A stretch of 62,124 nt of DNA from Paenibacillus tritici (GTDB lineage: Bacteria; Bacillota; Bacilli; Paenibacillales; Paenibacillaceae). A program made the position numbers and the translations under genes. The notes beneath the pieces were generated by a model that saw only the letters and a program-made list of their open reading frames with translations, made no database searches and was not told the DNA's origin. Positions 49,230 to 58,345 of this stretch are shown here, in pieces. How positions within the stretch are numbered: the first letter of the stretch is position 1; every line of letters begins with the position of its first letter. The stretch is taken from positions 1 to 62,124 of the forward strand of contig NZ_JABMKX010000027.1 of NCBI RefSeq assembly GCF_013204885.1. The letters run 5' to 3'.

Positions 49230-49996
49230 TGATACTTGTCGTCGATATCGGCAATACGAACATCGTGCTGGGAGTGTACCGGGGACGGGAGCTGCTGCAT
49301 CATTTCCGGCTGAGTACTGCGCGCCAATCCACCGTGGATGAGTATGGGGTGATGATTCATAACCTGTTCAATATGTCGAACCTGTCGTTCAAAGAGGTGG
49401 AGGGGGTCATTATCTCCTCGGTTGTTCCACCGCTGGTTCAGGTCATTGTGGAGATGTGTGTCAAATTTATCGGCAAAGAGCCGCTCCTTGTAGGACCCGG
49501 CATCAAAACCGGGCTTAACCTGCGTTATGAGAATCCGCGCGAAGTCGGGGCGGACCGGATTGTGAATGCCGTTGCGGCTATTGAGCAGTATAAATGCCCG
49601 CTTGTAGTTGTTGATTTCGGTACGGCAACCACCTTCGACTGCATTGATGCCGGGGCCAATTATCTGGGCGGTGCGATCGTGCCCGGCCTGGGGATTTCCA
49701 CGGAGGCCTTATACCAACGGGCATCCAAGCTGCCCCGGATCGAGCTGGAGAAGCCCAAAAAGGTCATCGGGCGCAATACCGTCCATGCGATGCAGGCAGG
49801 TATTATTTTTGGCTATGCCGGCCAGGTCGAGGGAATTGTAAGACGCATCAAGCTGGAGATGAACGCTCCTGTGCTCAAGGTCATTGCTACCGGAGGTCTT
49901 GCCTCGCTGATTGCCAGTGAGACCGAGTGTATTGATGAAGTGAATCCGATGCTGACGCTTGAAGGTTTACGCATTATTTACAACCGCAATAAATAA
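49229..49996 (+). CDS. coaX: type III pantothenate kinase
   Basis: The 255-residue ASKHA-fold kinase catalyses the first step of CoA synthesis. D-I-G-N-T-N near residue 6 is the phosphate loop. G-A-D-R-I and D-F-G-T-A-T-T-F-D are also present. It overlaps nadC by one base, with AAGGAGG upstream, which suggests it is cotranscribed with the NAD genes. Confidence 0.96.
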   Translation: MILVVDIGNTNIVLGVYRGRELLHHFRLSTARQSTVDEYGVMIHNLFNMSNLSFKEVEGVIISSVVPPLVQVIVEMCVKFIGKEPLLVGPGIKTGLNLRYENPREVGADRIVNAVAAIEQYKCPLVVVDFGTATTFDCIDAGANYLGGAIVPGLGISTEALYQRASKLPRIELEKPKKVIGRNTVHAMQAGIIFGYAGQVEGIVRRIKLEMNAPVLKVIATGGLASLIASETECIDEVNPMLTLEGLRIIYNRNK

Positions 49997-50047
49997 TCAT
50001 AAGGATGACCATATACAGAACAGAGAGATAGGAGGAGTATGCACCCA

Positions 50048-50932
50048 ATGGAAAAAAAGAAGGACCGGCTGATCCGGGGAACAGCCATGAACGGAAGAGT
50101 AAGAGCGTTCGCTGTCCGCACCACAGAACTCGTCGACGAATTGCGGCGCAGACATGATACGTATCCGACCGCTACAGCAGCGCTCGGCCGTACCGTAACT
50201 GCCGCAGCCATCATGGGGGCCATGCTCAAGGGCAAAGAGAAGCTGGCGATTATGGTCAAAGGGAACGGCCCGATCGGGCAGATTACGGCTGAATCCAACG
50301 CCCTGGGGGAAGTGCGCGGTTATGTGCATAATCCGCATGTTCATCTGCCCAGCAACAGTATGGGTAAGCTGGATGTTGCAGGGGCAGTAGGGACGGAAGG
50401 CTTCATTGATGTCAGCAAGGATCTGGGAATGAAGGAACCCTACCGTGGCAGTGTGCCTATCGTATCGGGAGAGCTGGGTGAGGACTTCACCTACTATTTT
50501 GCCCTCTCGGAACAGACTCCTGCCGCCGTGGGACTGGGTGTCTTGGTGGAGACAGATAATTCGGTAAGAGTGGCCGGGGGATTTATTATCCAGCTGCTGC
50601 CCGGCCTGACCGATGAGCAGATTACTGAGGTGGAGCAGGCGGTTGGAGCCATGCCTTCTGTAACTTCCGTGCTGGACCAGGGGCTTGAGCCTGAAGAGAT
50701 GCTGCGGCTGCTGCTGCCGGATGCGGTGATTCTGGATGAACTTGAGATCCGTTTCGTATGCCAATGCTCACGGGAGCGGATCGAACAGACCCTGGTGAGT
50801 CTGGGGGAGCATGAACTGGAACGGCTGATTGAAGAAGATGATACGGCCGAAGTTGTCTGCCATTACTGTAATGAGAGATATGTATTCAACAAGGATGAAC
50901 TGCAGGTAATCCTGGATCAAGCGAAATCGTAG
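50048..50932 (+). CDS. hslO: redox-regulated chaperone Hsp33
   Basis: The 294-residue holdase is activated by oxidation. The C-terminal zinc switch C-x-C ... C-x2-C is visible (C-Q-C-S near residue 238 and C-H-Y-C near 272). ATG 50048 is preferred; ATG 50039, three codons earlier, is only three bases from the GGAGG. It lies between coaX and the PrsA-like gene as in B. subtilis. Confidence 0.95.
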   Translation: MEKKKDRLIRGTAMNGRVRAFAVRTTELVDELRRRHDTYPTATAALGRTVTAAAIMGAMLKGKEKLAIMVKGNGPIGQITAESNALGEVRGYVHNPHVHLPSNSMGKLDVAGAVGTEGFIDVSKDLGMKEPYRGSVPIVSGELGEDFTYYFALSEQTPAAVGLGVLVETDNSVRVAGGFIIQLLPGLTDEQITEVEQAVGAMPSVTSVLDQGLEPEEMLRLLLPDAVILDELEIRFVCQCSRERIEQTLVSLGEHELERLIEEDDTAEVVCHYCNERYVFNKDELQVILDQAKS

Positions 50933-50941
50933 GGCTATGAG

Positions 50942-51886
50942 ATGGTGACAAGACAGGAGCGCGCGCTGCGCAATGCCGTTATAGTACTGGCCGTTGCAAC
51001 CTTGATGCTGGGGGGCCTTTTATTCTGGAGTCTGCGTGCTATGGCGATCCTCAAAGGAGAGGCAGCCGAAGGGGAAGCTTCGGATGTCGCTGCTGCCGGA
51101 GGACAGCCGGTCACGGATCAGGAATGGATGGAGGAACTCCAGAAAAAGCATGGGGATGAGGTGCTGCTGAGCATGCTTAACCATATCGTGGTGGGCAAGG
51201 AGGCCGCAGCTCTGGGAATTACGGTGACGGAGGAAGAGATTGAGCGGGAACTGAAGCGTGGAATGTCCGGTTACAGCTCAGAAGAGCAGTATTATAATCA
51301 GATGCAGTCTGAGCTGGGAATGTCCCGTCAGGAGCTGCGTGAGGAGACGGCATACCGGCTGACGCTCCAGGCCATAGCTACTGCCGGGATTACAGTCAGT
51401 GAATCTGAAATTGATGATTATCTGGAGCAGAATGCCGAGAGATTCACCCCCAGGAAGCAGATGCAGCTCTCTTTAATCCAAACAGCCACCTATGACGAGG
51501 CCGGTACAGTTATGGACCGTCTGGAGAAGGGCGAGGAATTCGCAGAGCTGGCCAGGGAAGTCTCCATCGACGAGGAGAGCCGCCAGCACGGCGGCAAAAT
51601 CGGAACGGTGGAGGAGAAGGACCCCTTCTGGCCGGAGGAGCTGCTGAAGACAGCGGCGGGGCTTGAAGCCGGCGATATAGCAGGACCGCTGCAGATGGAC
51701 GGCGGATATGCGGTGATCCGTCTGGAGAAGCTGATTGATCCTGGCAAGGTGGATCAGGAGGAGCTGCGCGGGATGATCCGCCAGCAGCTCAGGCTTGAGC
51801 AGGCAGCGCCTCTGCAGCAGGTGGAGCGTGATTTGCGGGCCAAATATGATACAGCAATATATATTGACAACAGCCTGCAAGATTGA
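50942..51886 (+). CDS. yacD: PrsA/SurA-like peptidyl-prolyl isomerase (YacD)
   Basis: The 314-residue protein has one N-terminal membrane anchor (about 11-33) without a lipobox, a SurA_N-type helical region (about 60-165) and a parvulin-like PPIC domain (about 168-270, with M-Q-L-S-L-I, F-A-E-L-A-R-E-V-S-I-D and D-G-G-Y-A-V-I-R). It is probably an extracytoplasmic foldase. It is the second PPIC protein of the window. Nine bases separate it from hslO. Confidence 0.88.
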   Translation: MVTRQERALRNAVIVLAVATLMLGGLLFWSLRAMAILKGEAAEGEASDVAAAGGQPVTDQEWMEELQKKHGDEVLLSMLNHIVVGKEAAALGITVTEEEIERELKRGMSGYSSEEQYYNQMQSELGMSRQELREETAYRLTLQAIATAGITVSESEIDDYLEQNAERFTPRKQMQLSLIQTATYDEAGTVMDRLEKGEEFAELAREVSIDEESRQHGGKIGTVEEKDPFWPEELLKTAAGLEAGDIAGPLQMDGGYAVIRLEKLIDPGKVDQEELRGMIRQQLRLEQAAPLQQVERDLRAKYDTAIYIDNSLQD

Positions 51887-51908
51887 TAATATGAAATTAA
51901 ATACAAAA

Positions 51909-51925
51909 CCTACTGATTTAGTCGG
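51909..51925. promoter_or_regulatory. imperfect dyad upstream of cysK, possible CymR-type operator
   Basis: CCTACT-N5-AGTCGG forms a dyad with one mismatch, followed by GAATATT and a TACAAT at 51939-51944. CymR sites upstream of cysteine genes in Bacilli have a similar look, but my match is by eye only. Confidence 0.3.
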
Positions 51926-52051
51926 GAATATTACGCGGTACAATTACAACTGTTAGTTACCCTGGCTGGGGGCTACGGTATTATATGCTGATAGCATCTG
52001 TCATAAGTTCCGCACCCTAATTCATATATCATCTCAAGGAGGTTTTTACTC

Positions 52052-52990
52052 ATGGCTAAAGTCGTCAATAGCGTTACAGATTTGATCGGTGGCACACCGC
52101 TCGTCCGTCTGAACCGGATCGTTCCGGAAGGCTCTGCAGAGATCTTTCTGAAGCTGGAATACCAAAATCCGGGTTCGAGTGTTAAGGACCGCATCGCAAT
52201 CAGCATTGTAGAAGAGGCAGAGAAAGAAGGCCTGCTGAAGCCCGGTGGCACCATTGTAGAAGCGACCAGCGGCAATACAGGGATTGGCCTGGCGCTTGTT
52301 GCTGCTGCCAAAGGCTACAAGGCCCTTATTGTTATGCCGGAGACCATGAGCCTTGAACGCCGCAATCTGCTGCGCGCTTATGGCGCTGAGCTGGTATTGA
52401 CTCCGGGGTCGGAAGGAATGAACGGTGCGGTCAAGAAGGCTGAGCAGATTCTGAGCGAGAATCCGGACTATTTCCTTGCGGACCAGTTCAAGAACAAAGC
52501 TAACGTGAAGATCCATCGTGAGACTACAGGACCGGAGATTGTTGAGGCGATTGAATCTGTCGGCGGCCCGCTGGATGCATTCATTGCTGGCGTAGGTACA
52601 GGCGGAACGATCAGCGGCGCAGGAGAAGTGCTGAAGAATCAATATCCGGGTGTGAAGATCTATGCCGTAGAACCGGCCGCTTCACCGATTCTGGCCGGAG
52701 GCAAACCGGGTCCGCACAAGATTCAGGGGATCGGCGCTAACTTTGTCCCTGAAATTCTTGATCAGAATATCTATGATGAGATCATCCATGTTGAGAATGA
52801 TGAAGCTTTTGAAACGGCCCGCCGTGTAGCCAAAGAAGAAGGCGTGCTGTCCGGTATTTCCTCCGGTGCGGCTGTATTCGCTGCACTCAAAGTAGCGAAG
52901 GAACTGGGCGCAGGCAAAAAAATCGTGGTCATCATTCCAAGTAACGGCGAACGTTACCTGAGTACTCCGCTCTATAATTTTGAAGTCTAA
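52052..52990 (+). CDS. cysK: cysteine synthase A
   Basis: The 312-residue PLP enzyme makes cysteine from O-acetylserine and sulfide. The PLP lysine is in S-S-V-K-D-R. T-S-G-N-T-G and G-T-G-G-T-I phosphate loops are present. In B. subtilis CysK also acts as co-regulator of CymR. AAGGAGG precedes the ATG. Confidence 0.97.
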   Translation: MAKVVNSVTDLIGGTPLVRLNRIVPEGSAEIFLKLEYQNPGSSVKDRIAISIVEEAEKEGLLKPGGTIVEATSGNTGIGLALVAAAKGYKALIVMPETMSLERRNLLRAYGAELVLTPGSEGMNGAVKKAEQILSENPDYFLADQFKNKANVKIHRETTGPEIVEAIESVGGPLDAFIAGVGTGGTISGAGEVLKNQYPGVKIYAVEPAASPILAGGKPGPHKIQGIGANFVPEILDQNIYDEIIHVENDEAFETARRVAKEEGVLSGISSGAAVFAALKVAKELGAGKKIVVIIPSNGERYLSTPLYNFEV

Positions 52991-53010
52991 TTGCTGGGAA
53001 TCAGCTGTTC

Positions 53011-53061
53011 AGAAGAGTCTGCCCTATCCGCTTCTACAGGGATACGGCAGGCTCTTTTTTC
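53011..53061 (+). terminator. Rho-independent terminator after cysK
   Basis: AGAGTCTGCC...TATCC pairs with GGATA...GGCAGGCTCT, followed by six T residues. Confidence 0.9.
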
Positions 53062-53115
53062 GAAATATAAGATGTTATAGGTTGCACACGATAACTTATC
53101 CTTCTATTTCCCGCT

Positions 53116-53154
53116 GAAACGGTGCCGTCCTATACAGGACGGCAAAGCCGTTTC
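53116..53154 (+). other. two-part perfect hairpin upstream of pabB
   Basis: GAAACGG (53116-53122) pairs with CCGTTTC (53148-53154) and GCCGTCC (53124-53130) with GGACGGC (53137-53143), around a TATACA loop. There is no T-run on the + strand. It lies before the candidate pabB promoter, so it may be a DNA element or a hairpin in transcripts reading through from cysK. Confidence 0.6.
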
Positions 53155-53189
53155 CACTTGGATAATACACATTTATACGGTTCACGGGC

Positions 53190-53218
53190 TTTTCAAAGTA
53201 ACCTATGTACAGTATACT
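53190..53218 (+). promoter_or_regulatory. possible SigA promoter of the pab/fol operon
   Basis: TATACT (5 of 6) at 53213-53218 with a poor TTTTCA 17 bp upstream. A start near 53226 would fit the GTG start at 53256 but not the upstream ATG at 53205. Confidence 0.35.
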
Positions 53219-53255
53219 GACAGGCAATATACTATCGCGATGGGCGGGCGAATAC

Positions 53256-54872
53256 GTGGAGATCTTAACGGCTTGGCAGGAGTGGGAGCAGTGGGGAGAG
53301 GCAGGCGGGGCCTGGAGTGTCCTTCCCCTGATCCTGAAGAAACGGCAGGACAGCAAGGGATTACCCCGCAGCTGGAAGAAGGCCTGGGAGCAGGCCTCCC
53401 CTTATTCGGTTGTACTTGAGAGTGGTAAGGGCGGGCGCTACACCTATTTGGGCCTGCACCCTGTCTCCATCCTTGAAGGCAGAGGCGACAGCGCGGAGGG
53501 CTATACTCCCTCAGGCAGATCAAAGGGAGAGACACAAGCTGCCGTATTGGACGGACCGCCGCTGGAAGTACTGCAGGAATGGATGAGCGAGTATGTATCC
53601 CCCCGCCTGCACCTTCCCGGCCTGCCGCCGTTCACCGGCGGCTGCATTGGATTCCTTGGTTATGATGTAGCCCGATCCCTGGAGAAGCTGCCGTCGCTCG
53701 CCAGGAATCATCCGGAATTCCCGGATTATCTGTTCATGAGGCTGGAGGAAGTGTGGATCTACGATCATCACGAGGAGATGCTCTATTGTGCCGTTCATGT
53801 TCCTGTCCCGGATACAGCAATCGGTAACCCGGAAGCGCTTAGGACCTTATACAAGGCTGCTGTGAACCGTGCAGAGCGTATGCTGGAGCAATGGAGTCAC
53901 ATCCATGCTTCTGCGGAGCCGGAAGAAGCCGTCACCGCAAGGTATGCTGAACTTACCCGCAGGGTGGAGGCTGAGACGGATATCACCGGTGAGTGGTCTG
54001 GCATGAGCTCAGACTTCTCTGCACAGCAGTTCCAGCAGGCTGTGGCGAAGGTCCAGGAATACATCCGTGCCGGAGATGTCTTCCAGGTGAACCTCTCGCT
54101 GCGCCAGGAGGCGCAGCTGAATTCCCCGCCGGAGGATGTTTACGAATGGCTGCGCAGACTCAACCCGTCCCCGTACATGGGGCTGCTGCGCACGCCCGGC
54201 TTCGCCCTCTCCAGCGCTTCGCCGGAGCTGCTGGTGAAGCTGCACGGGGACAAGGTCAGTGCCCGCCCCATTGCCGGTACCCGGCGCCGGGGCCATACTC
54301 CCGCGGAGGACGCCGCCATGGAGGCGGAGCTGCGCGGGAGCGAGAAGGAGATCGCCGAGCATATCATGCTTGTCGATCTGGAGCGCAGCGACATCGGCCG
54401 TGTCGCTGCCTACGGAACGGTCAGCGTGCCGGAGCTGCTGACCGTGGAGCGATACTCGCATGTGATGCATCTCGTCTCGCAGGTCGAGGGCATCGTGGCA
54501 CCTGATAAGGATGCCTACGACGTTATTGCCGCCTTATTCCCCGGCGGCACCATCACGGGCGCGCCTAAGGTGCGCACGATGGAGATCATTGAAGAGCTGG
54601 AGCCGGTCCGCCGGGGTCCATACACGGGATCCATGGGCTGGATTGACTATAACGGCAATATGGAATTAAATATAATCATACGTACGCTTGCAGTGAAGGA
54701 CGGAATGGGCTATATCCAGACGGGTGCGGGGATCGTGATTGATTCGGACCCGTATCGGGAGTACCGGGAATGCCACAACAAAGCCAAAGCGGTAGTGAAG
54801 GCAATTCTCTGCAGTGAACGTGAGCAGGAATTACGGGCTACCCTCGGCAACGAAGGAGGAAGCGGTTTATGA
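53256..54872 (+). CDS. pabB: aminodeoxychorismate synthase component I
   Basis: The 538-residue chorismate-binding enzyme, with PabA, converts chorismate to 4-amino-4-deoxychorismate for folate. The C-terminal domain has P-I-A-G-T-R-R-R-G, L-V-D-L-E-R-S-D-I-G-R-V and G-A-P-K-V-R-T-M-E. GTG at 53256 is preferred because GGGCGGG lies just upstream and the only candidate promoter starts after the upstream ATG (53205). It overlaps pabA by four bases. Confidence 0.94.
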   Translation: MEILTAWQEWEQWGEAGGAWSVLPLILKKRQDSKGLPRSWKKAWEQASPYSVVLESGKGGRYTYLGLHPVSILEGRGDSAEGYTPSGRSKGETQAAVLDGPPLEVLQEWMSEYVSPRLHLPGLPPFTGGCIGFLGYDVARSLEKLPSLARNHPEFPDYLFMRLEEVWIYDHHEEMLYCAVHVPVPDTAIGNPEALRTLYKAAVNRAERMLEQWSHIHASAEPEEAVTARYAELTRRVEAETDITGEWSGMSSDFSAQQFQQAVAKVQEYIRAGDVFQVNLSLRQEAQLNSPPEDVYEWLRRLNPSPYMGLLRTPGFALSSASPELLVKLHGDKVSARPIAGTRRRGHTPAEDAAMEAELRGSEKEIAEHIMLVDLERSDIGRVAAYGTVSVPELLTVERYSHVMHLVSQVEGIVAPDKDAYDVIAALFPGGTITGAPKVRTMEIIEELEPVRRGPYTGSMGWIDYNGNMELNIIIRTLAVKDGMGYIQTGAGIVIDSDPYREYRECHNKAKAVVKAILCSEREQELRATLGNEGGSGL

Positions 54873-55450
54873 TCTTGGTCATTGATAATTATGATTCCTT
54901 TACGTATAACCTGGTGCAATATCTGGGGGAGCTGGGGGAAGAGGTTAAGGTAGCGCGCAACGATGAGATCACTATTCAGGAGATTGAGCAGCTGGCTCCG
55001 GATCATATCCTGATCTCCCCGGGACCCTGCACACCGAATGAGGCAGGCATCAGCCTTGCGCTGCTGCAGCATTTCAAAGGTATCATTCCGATCTTTGGCG
55101 TGTGCCTCGGGCACCAGGCTATCGGACAAGCGTTCGGCGGCAATGTAATCCGTGCAGAACGCCTGATGCATGGCAAAACCTCGCCGATCCACCATAACGG
55201 CACCTCCGTATTTGAAGGACTGGAGTCTCCATTTACGGCAACACGTTATCATTCTCTGATCGTTGAACGGGAGAGTCTGCCGGATTGCCTGGAGATTACC
55301 GCTGAGACGGCCGAAGGCGAGATCATGGCCCTGCGGCATAAGGAATACCCGATCGAAGGGGTCCAGTTCCACCCTGAGTCGATTATTACAGATCACGGGC
55401 ACACCATGCTGCGCAATTTCCTGAAACGGAGAGCCGGAGAGCCCGCATGA
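54869..55450 (+). CDS. pabA: glutamine amidotransferase PabA (aminodeoxychorismate/anthranilate synthase)
   Basis: The 193-residue class I amidotransferase supplies ammonia to PabB. The catalytic triad is visible: G-V-C79-L-G-H-Q, and H168-x-E170 in F-H-P-E-S-I. In B. subtilis the same protein also serves tryptophan synthesis (TrpG). It overlaps both neighbours by four bases. Confidence 0.96.
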   Translation: MILVIDNYDSFTYNLVQYLGELGEEVKVARNDEITIQEIEQLAPDHILISPGPCTPNEAGISLALLQHFKGIIPIFGVCLGHQAIGQAFGGNVIRAERLMHGKTSPIHHNGTSVFEGLESPFTATRYHSLIVERESLPDCLEITAETAEGEIMALRHKEYPIEGVQFHPESIITDHGHTMLRNFLKRRAGEPA

Positions 55451-56328
55451 AATATATAGGACTTAACAACAAAGCAGTTGACGCCAAAGACGCCGTGGTC
55501 TCCGCTCTGGATCACGGCTTTTTGTACGGGATGGGCCTGTTCGAGACCTTCCGCACCTATGGAGGAGAGCCCTTCCTGCTGCAGCGCCATCTGAGCAGAA
55601 TGGCCGAAGGCTGCGGGCAACTGGGCATTCCTTTTGAACAGGAGGTACAGGGGCTGCGGGAATGGATTCAACTTGTCATGGACAGGAATGAGCTTAGTGA
55701 TGCCTATATCCGTTACACCGTTACGGCCGGTGAGGATATTCTGGGACTGCCTTCGGGAAGCTATAAGCAGCCTAATCATCTGCTGTACATCAAAGCCCTG
55801 CCGGTTATACCTCCCTCTCTATACAGCGAAGGCAAAGAGCTGCAGCTGCTGAATCACCGGCGCAATACTCCGGAAGGACCCGTACGGCTCAAATCGCTGC
55901 ACTATATGAATAACATTTTGGCGAAGCGCGAATTGTCGGGATACCCGTCTGCGGCCAGAGGGGCTGAGGGGCTGATGCTGACGGCACAAGGCGACATCGC
56001 CGAAGGTATTGTGAGCAATATTTTTTTCATAAAAGAGAACAGGCTCTATACTCCGGACATTGCTACCGGGATTCTACCGGGGATTACCCGGGAAATGGTG
56101 CTGGAGCTGGCTGCGTCAGCAGGCCTTCATTCCGAGCAGGGCTTCTACCGTATGGAGCAGCTGGAGGCTGCTGACGAAATCTTCCTCACCAATTCGGTCC
56201 AGGAGATCGTACCGGTAACGGCGCTCTGGAACGGGGACCGGCGGATAACGATCAGCAGCGGACGCTGCGGGGAACGGACAGAGGCAATGATCAGGCTGTA
56301 CAGAGAAAGGACGGGGATGCTGAAATGA
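55447..56328 (+). CDS. pabC: aminodeoxychorismate lyase
   Basis: The 293-residue fold-type IV PLP enzyme splits aminodeoxychorismate to 4-aminobenzoate and pyruvate. F-L-Y-G-M-G-L-F-E-T (about 25-34), the PLP lysine in L-K149-S-L-H-Y-M-N-N, and the E-G-I-V-S-N-I-F-F segment are present. The stop overlaps folP by four bases. Confidence 0.94.
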   Translation: MKYIGLNNKAVDAKDAVVSALDHGFLYGMGLFETFRTYGGEPFLLQRHLSRMAEGCGQLGIPFEQEVQGLREWIQLVMDRNELSDAYIRYTVTAGEDILGLPSGSYKQPNHLLYIKALPVIPPSLYSEGKELQLLNHRRNTPEGPVRLKSLHYMNNILAKRELSGYPSAARGAEGLMLTAQGDIAEGIVSNIFFIKENRLYTPDIATGILPGITREMVLELAASAGLHSEQGFYRMEQLEAADEIFLTNSVQEIVPVTALWNGDRRITISSGRCGERTEAMIRLYRERTGMLK

Positions 56329-57182
56329 AGCCGGTAATCTATCAACGGAGCTACCGCTGCGGAAGCAGTGAACTGGTGTTGGGCAGGAGAACCCTGATTA
56401 TGGGTATTCTCAATGTGACGCCGGACTCCTTCTCTGACGGGGGGCTGTGGACAGATCCGGGTAGAGCGGTAGAGCACGCACTGCAAATGGCGGCCGAGGG
56501 TGCAGACATCATTGATATAGGCGGGGAATCCACGCGTCCGGGTCATCAGCCGGTAGGTGCGGAGGAGGAATTAGCCCGTGTATTGCCTGTGATCGAGAGC
56601 ATCCACCGGGCCGCCCCGCATCTTCCGTTATCTATAGATACCTACAAGGCGGAAGTCGCCCGCCAGGCGGTTAAGGCCGGTGCGCATATCATCAATGATG
56701 TCTGGGGAGCCAAAGCAGATCCGCAGATGGCAGCCGTGGCCGCGCAGGCAGACTGTCCCATAATTCTGATGCATAACCGTCATAACCGCGATTATAAGGA
56801 TTTGATCGGCGATATAACGGAGGATCTGACCGGGAGCATTAACCTGGCGCTGGCGGCTGGAGTGTCACCGGGCAATATTATTTTGGACCCGGGAATCGGG
56901 TTTGCCAAGGACCATACAGAGAATCTCCAGGTAATGACGGGCCTAACGGCACTGACGGAGCTGGGGTACCCGCTGCTGCTGGCCACTTCGCGCAAAAAGT
57001 TCATCCGTACCACACTCGGCCTGCCGGCAGAGGATGTCATTGAAGGCACGGCAGCAACCGTCGCTTTCGGGATTGCCCAGGGCTGCCAGATGGTACGGGT
57101 CCATGACATTTCTTCGATTAAACGTACGGTAGAGATGTGTGACGCTATGCTCTATGCCGGATCACCTGTGGTGCGCGAATAG
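56325..57182 (+). CDS. folP: dihydropteroate synthase
   Basis: The 285-residue TIM-barrel enzyme condenses 4-aminobenzoate with the pterin diphosphate; it is the sulfonamide target (sul). G-I-L-N-V-T-P-D-S-F-S-D-G-G, G-G-E-S-T-R-P-G and D-P-G-I-G-F-A-K are present. Confidence 0.96.
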   Translation: MKPVIYQRSYRCGSSELVLGRRTLIMGILNVTPDSFSDGGLWTDPGRAVEHALQMAAEGADIIDIGGESTRPGHQPVGAEEELARVLPVIESIHRAAPHLPLSIDTYKAEVARQAVKAGAHIINDVWGAKADPQMAAVAAQADCPIILMHNRHNRDYKDLIGDITEDLTGSINLALAAGVSPGNIILDPGIGFAKDHTENLQVMTGLTALTELGYPLLLATSRKKFIRTTLGLPAEDVIEGTAATVAFGIAQGCQMVRVHDISSIKRTVEMCDAMLYAGSPVVRE

Positions 57183-57215
57183 ACTATATTTTTCAAGAGA
57201 AGGCAGGGACCCTTA

Positions 57216-57578
57216 ATGGATAAAATGAAGCTGCACCGCATGGAATATTACGGTTATCACGGAGTCTTCGAAGAGGAACGCAGGCTGGGCCAGCGGTATT
57301 ATATCGACTTGGAGCTGGAGCTTGATCTGCAGGGAGCTGGACTCAGCGATGATCTGGAACAAACCGTGAATTATGCCGAAGTTCATGTCCTGGTCAAAAC
57401 AATTGTCGAAACAAAGTCCTTCAAGCTGATTGAAGCTTTGGCGGAACATATTGCATCCGCGTTACTGGACACTTATACTGTTATCAATGCAGTAACGGTC
57501 CAAGTGACCAAGCCGCATCCTCCGTTTGATATTCATTTCCAGGGAGTCACTGTAGAACTGCGCCGGACGAGAAAGTGA
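57216..57578 (+). CDS. folB: dihydroneopterin aldolase
   Basis: The 120-residue enzyme converts dihydroneopterin to hydroxymethyl-dihydropterin. Y-G-Y-H-G-V-F-E-E-E-R (about 10-20), the V-N-Y-A-E-V stretch and the catalytic Lys region V-T-K-P-H-P-P are present. It is the middle gene of the folate run. Confidence 0.95.
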   Translation: MDKMKLHRMEYYGYHGVFEEERRLGQRYYIDLELELDLQGAGLSDDLEQTVNYAEVHVLVKTIVETKSFKLIEALAEHIASALLDTYTVINAVTVQVTKPHPPFDIHFQGVTVELRRTRK

Positions 57579-57588
57579 GACAGACTTT

Positions 57589-58140
57589 ATGAGCAGACCT
57601 TCCACCTCTGAGGCATCAGAGGCTTATATTGCTTTAGGGGCCAACCTGGGTGACCGTCAAGGCACCTTGAGAGAAGCCTTGCACCGGCTGGAGATGCATG
57701 AAGAGATTGAAGTTGTGCGCACCTCCCCTGTCTATGAGACAGTGCCTGTCGGTTATCTGGACCAGCCTCAGTTTCTTAACATGGCGGCTGTCCTGCGTAC
57801 CACACTGGCGCCTGAGGTACTGCTTCAGGTGATGCTGGAGACAGAGAATCAGTTAGGCCGTGTCCGTGATATCCGTTATGGACCGAGAACGGTAGATTTG
57901 GATTTGCTGTGGGTAGAGGGAATGACCCTGGATACGCCGGATTTAACGCTGCCTCATCCCAGGATGCTGGAGCGGGCGTTTGTCCTTCTGCCGCTGAGCG
58001 ACATCATTACACAGAACGAAGAGTCTTCCGGATTCCGTGGGTTAATTACAACAGCGCTGCAAGACATAGACGGAAAGGAAGGAATTCGCTTGTGGACAAC
58101 AAACGTATGGGAATGCGGGTCAGAGCATTCCGGAAGCTGA
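57589..58140 (+). CDS. folK: hydroxymethyl-dihydropterin pyrophosphokinase
   Basis: The 183-residue enzyme activates the pterin for FolP. A-Y-I-A-L-G-A-N-L-G-D-R, E-N-x-L-G-R-x-R and G-P-R-T-V-D-L-D-L are present. Its 3' end overlaps the HTH gene yazB by 49 bases in another frame. Confidence 0.95.
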   Translation: MSRPSTSEASEAYIALGANLGDRQGTLREALHRLEMHEEIEVVRTSPVYETVPVGYLDQPQFLNMAAVLRTTLAPEVLLQVMLETENQLGRVRDIRYGPRTVDLDLLWVEGMTLDTPDLTLPHPRMLERAFVLLPLSDIITQNEESSGFRGLITTALQDIDGKEGIRLWTTNVWECGSEHSGS

Positions 58141-58301
58141 AGGGCTACACTCAGCAGGAGCTGGCGGATTCTGTCGGAATATCACTTGCTGTGCTTGGGG
58201 CAGTAGAGCGGGGCAACAGACGTTTGGAAGATCAAATTTTAAATAAAATTGCGGACTTTCTTGAAATAACGGTTGAGGAATTGGCCCATCCGGCACCATG
58301 A
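58092..58301 (+). CDS. yazB: small XRE-type helix-turn-helix regulator (YazB)
   Basis: The 69-residue protein is almost entirely a helix-turn-helix domain (R-V-R-A-F-R-K-L-K-G-Y-T-Q-Q-E-L-A-D-S-V-G, then A-V-E-R-G-N-R). The GTG start has AAGGAAGGA eight bases before it, inside folK. Its targets are unknown. It sits between folK and dusB as in B. subtilis, where its role is also undefined. Confidence 0.88.
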   Translation: MDNKRMGMRVRAFRKLKGYTQQELADSVGISLAVLGAVERGNRRLEDQILNKIADFLEITVEELAHPAP

Positions 58302-58345
58302 CAGGGACAGAACGATACACAATCTATTGGGGGAAGTGATGGGAC

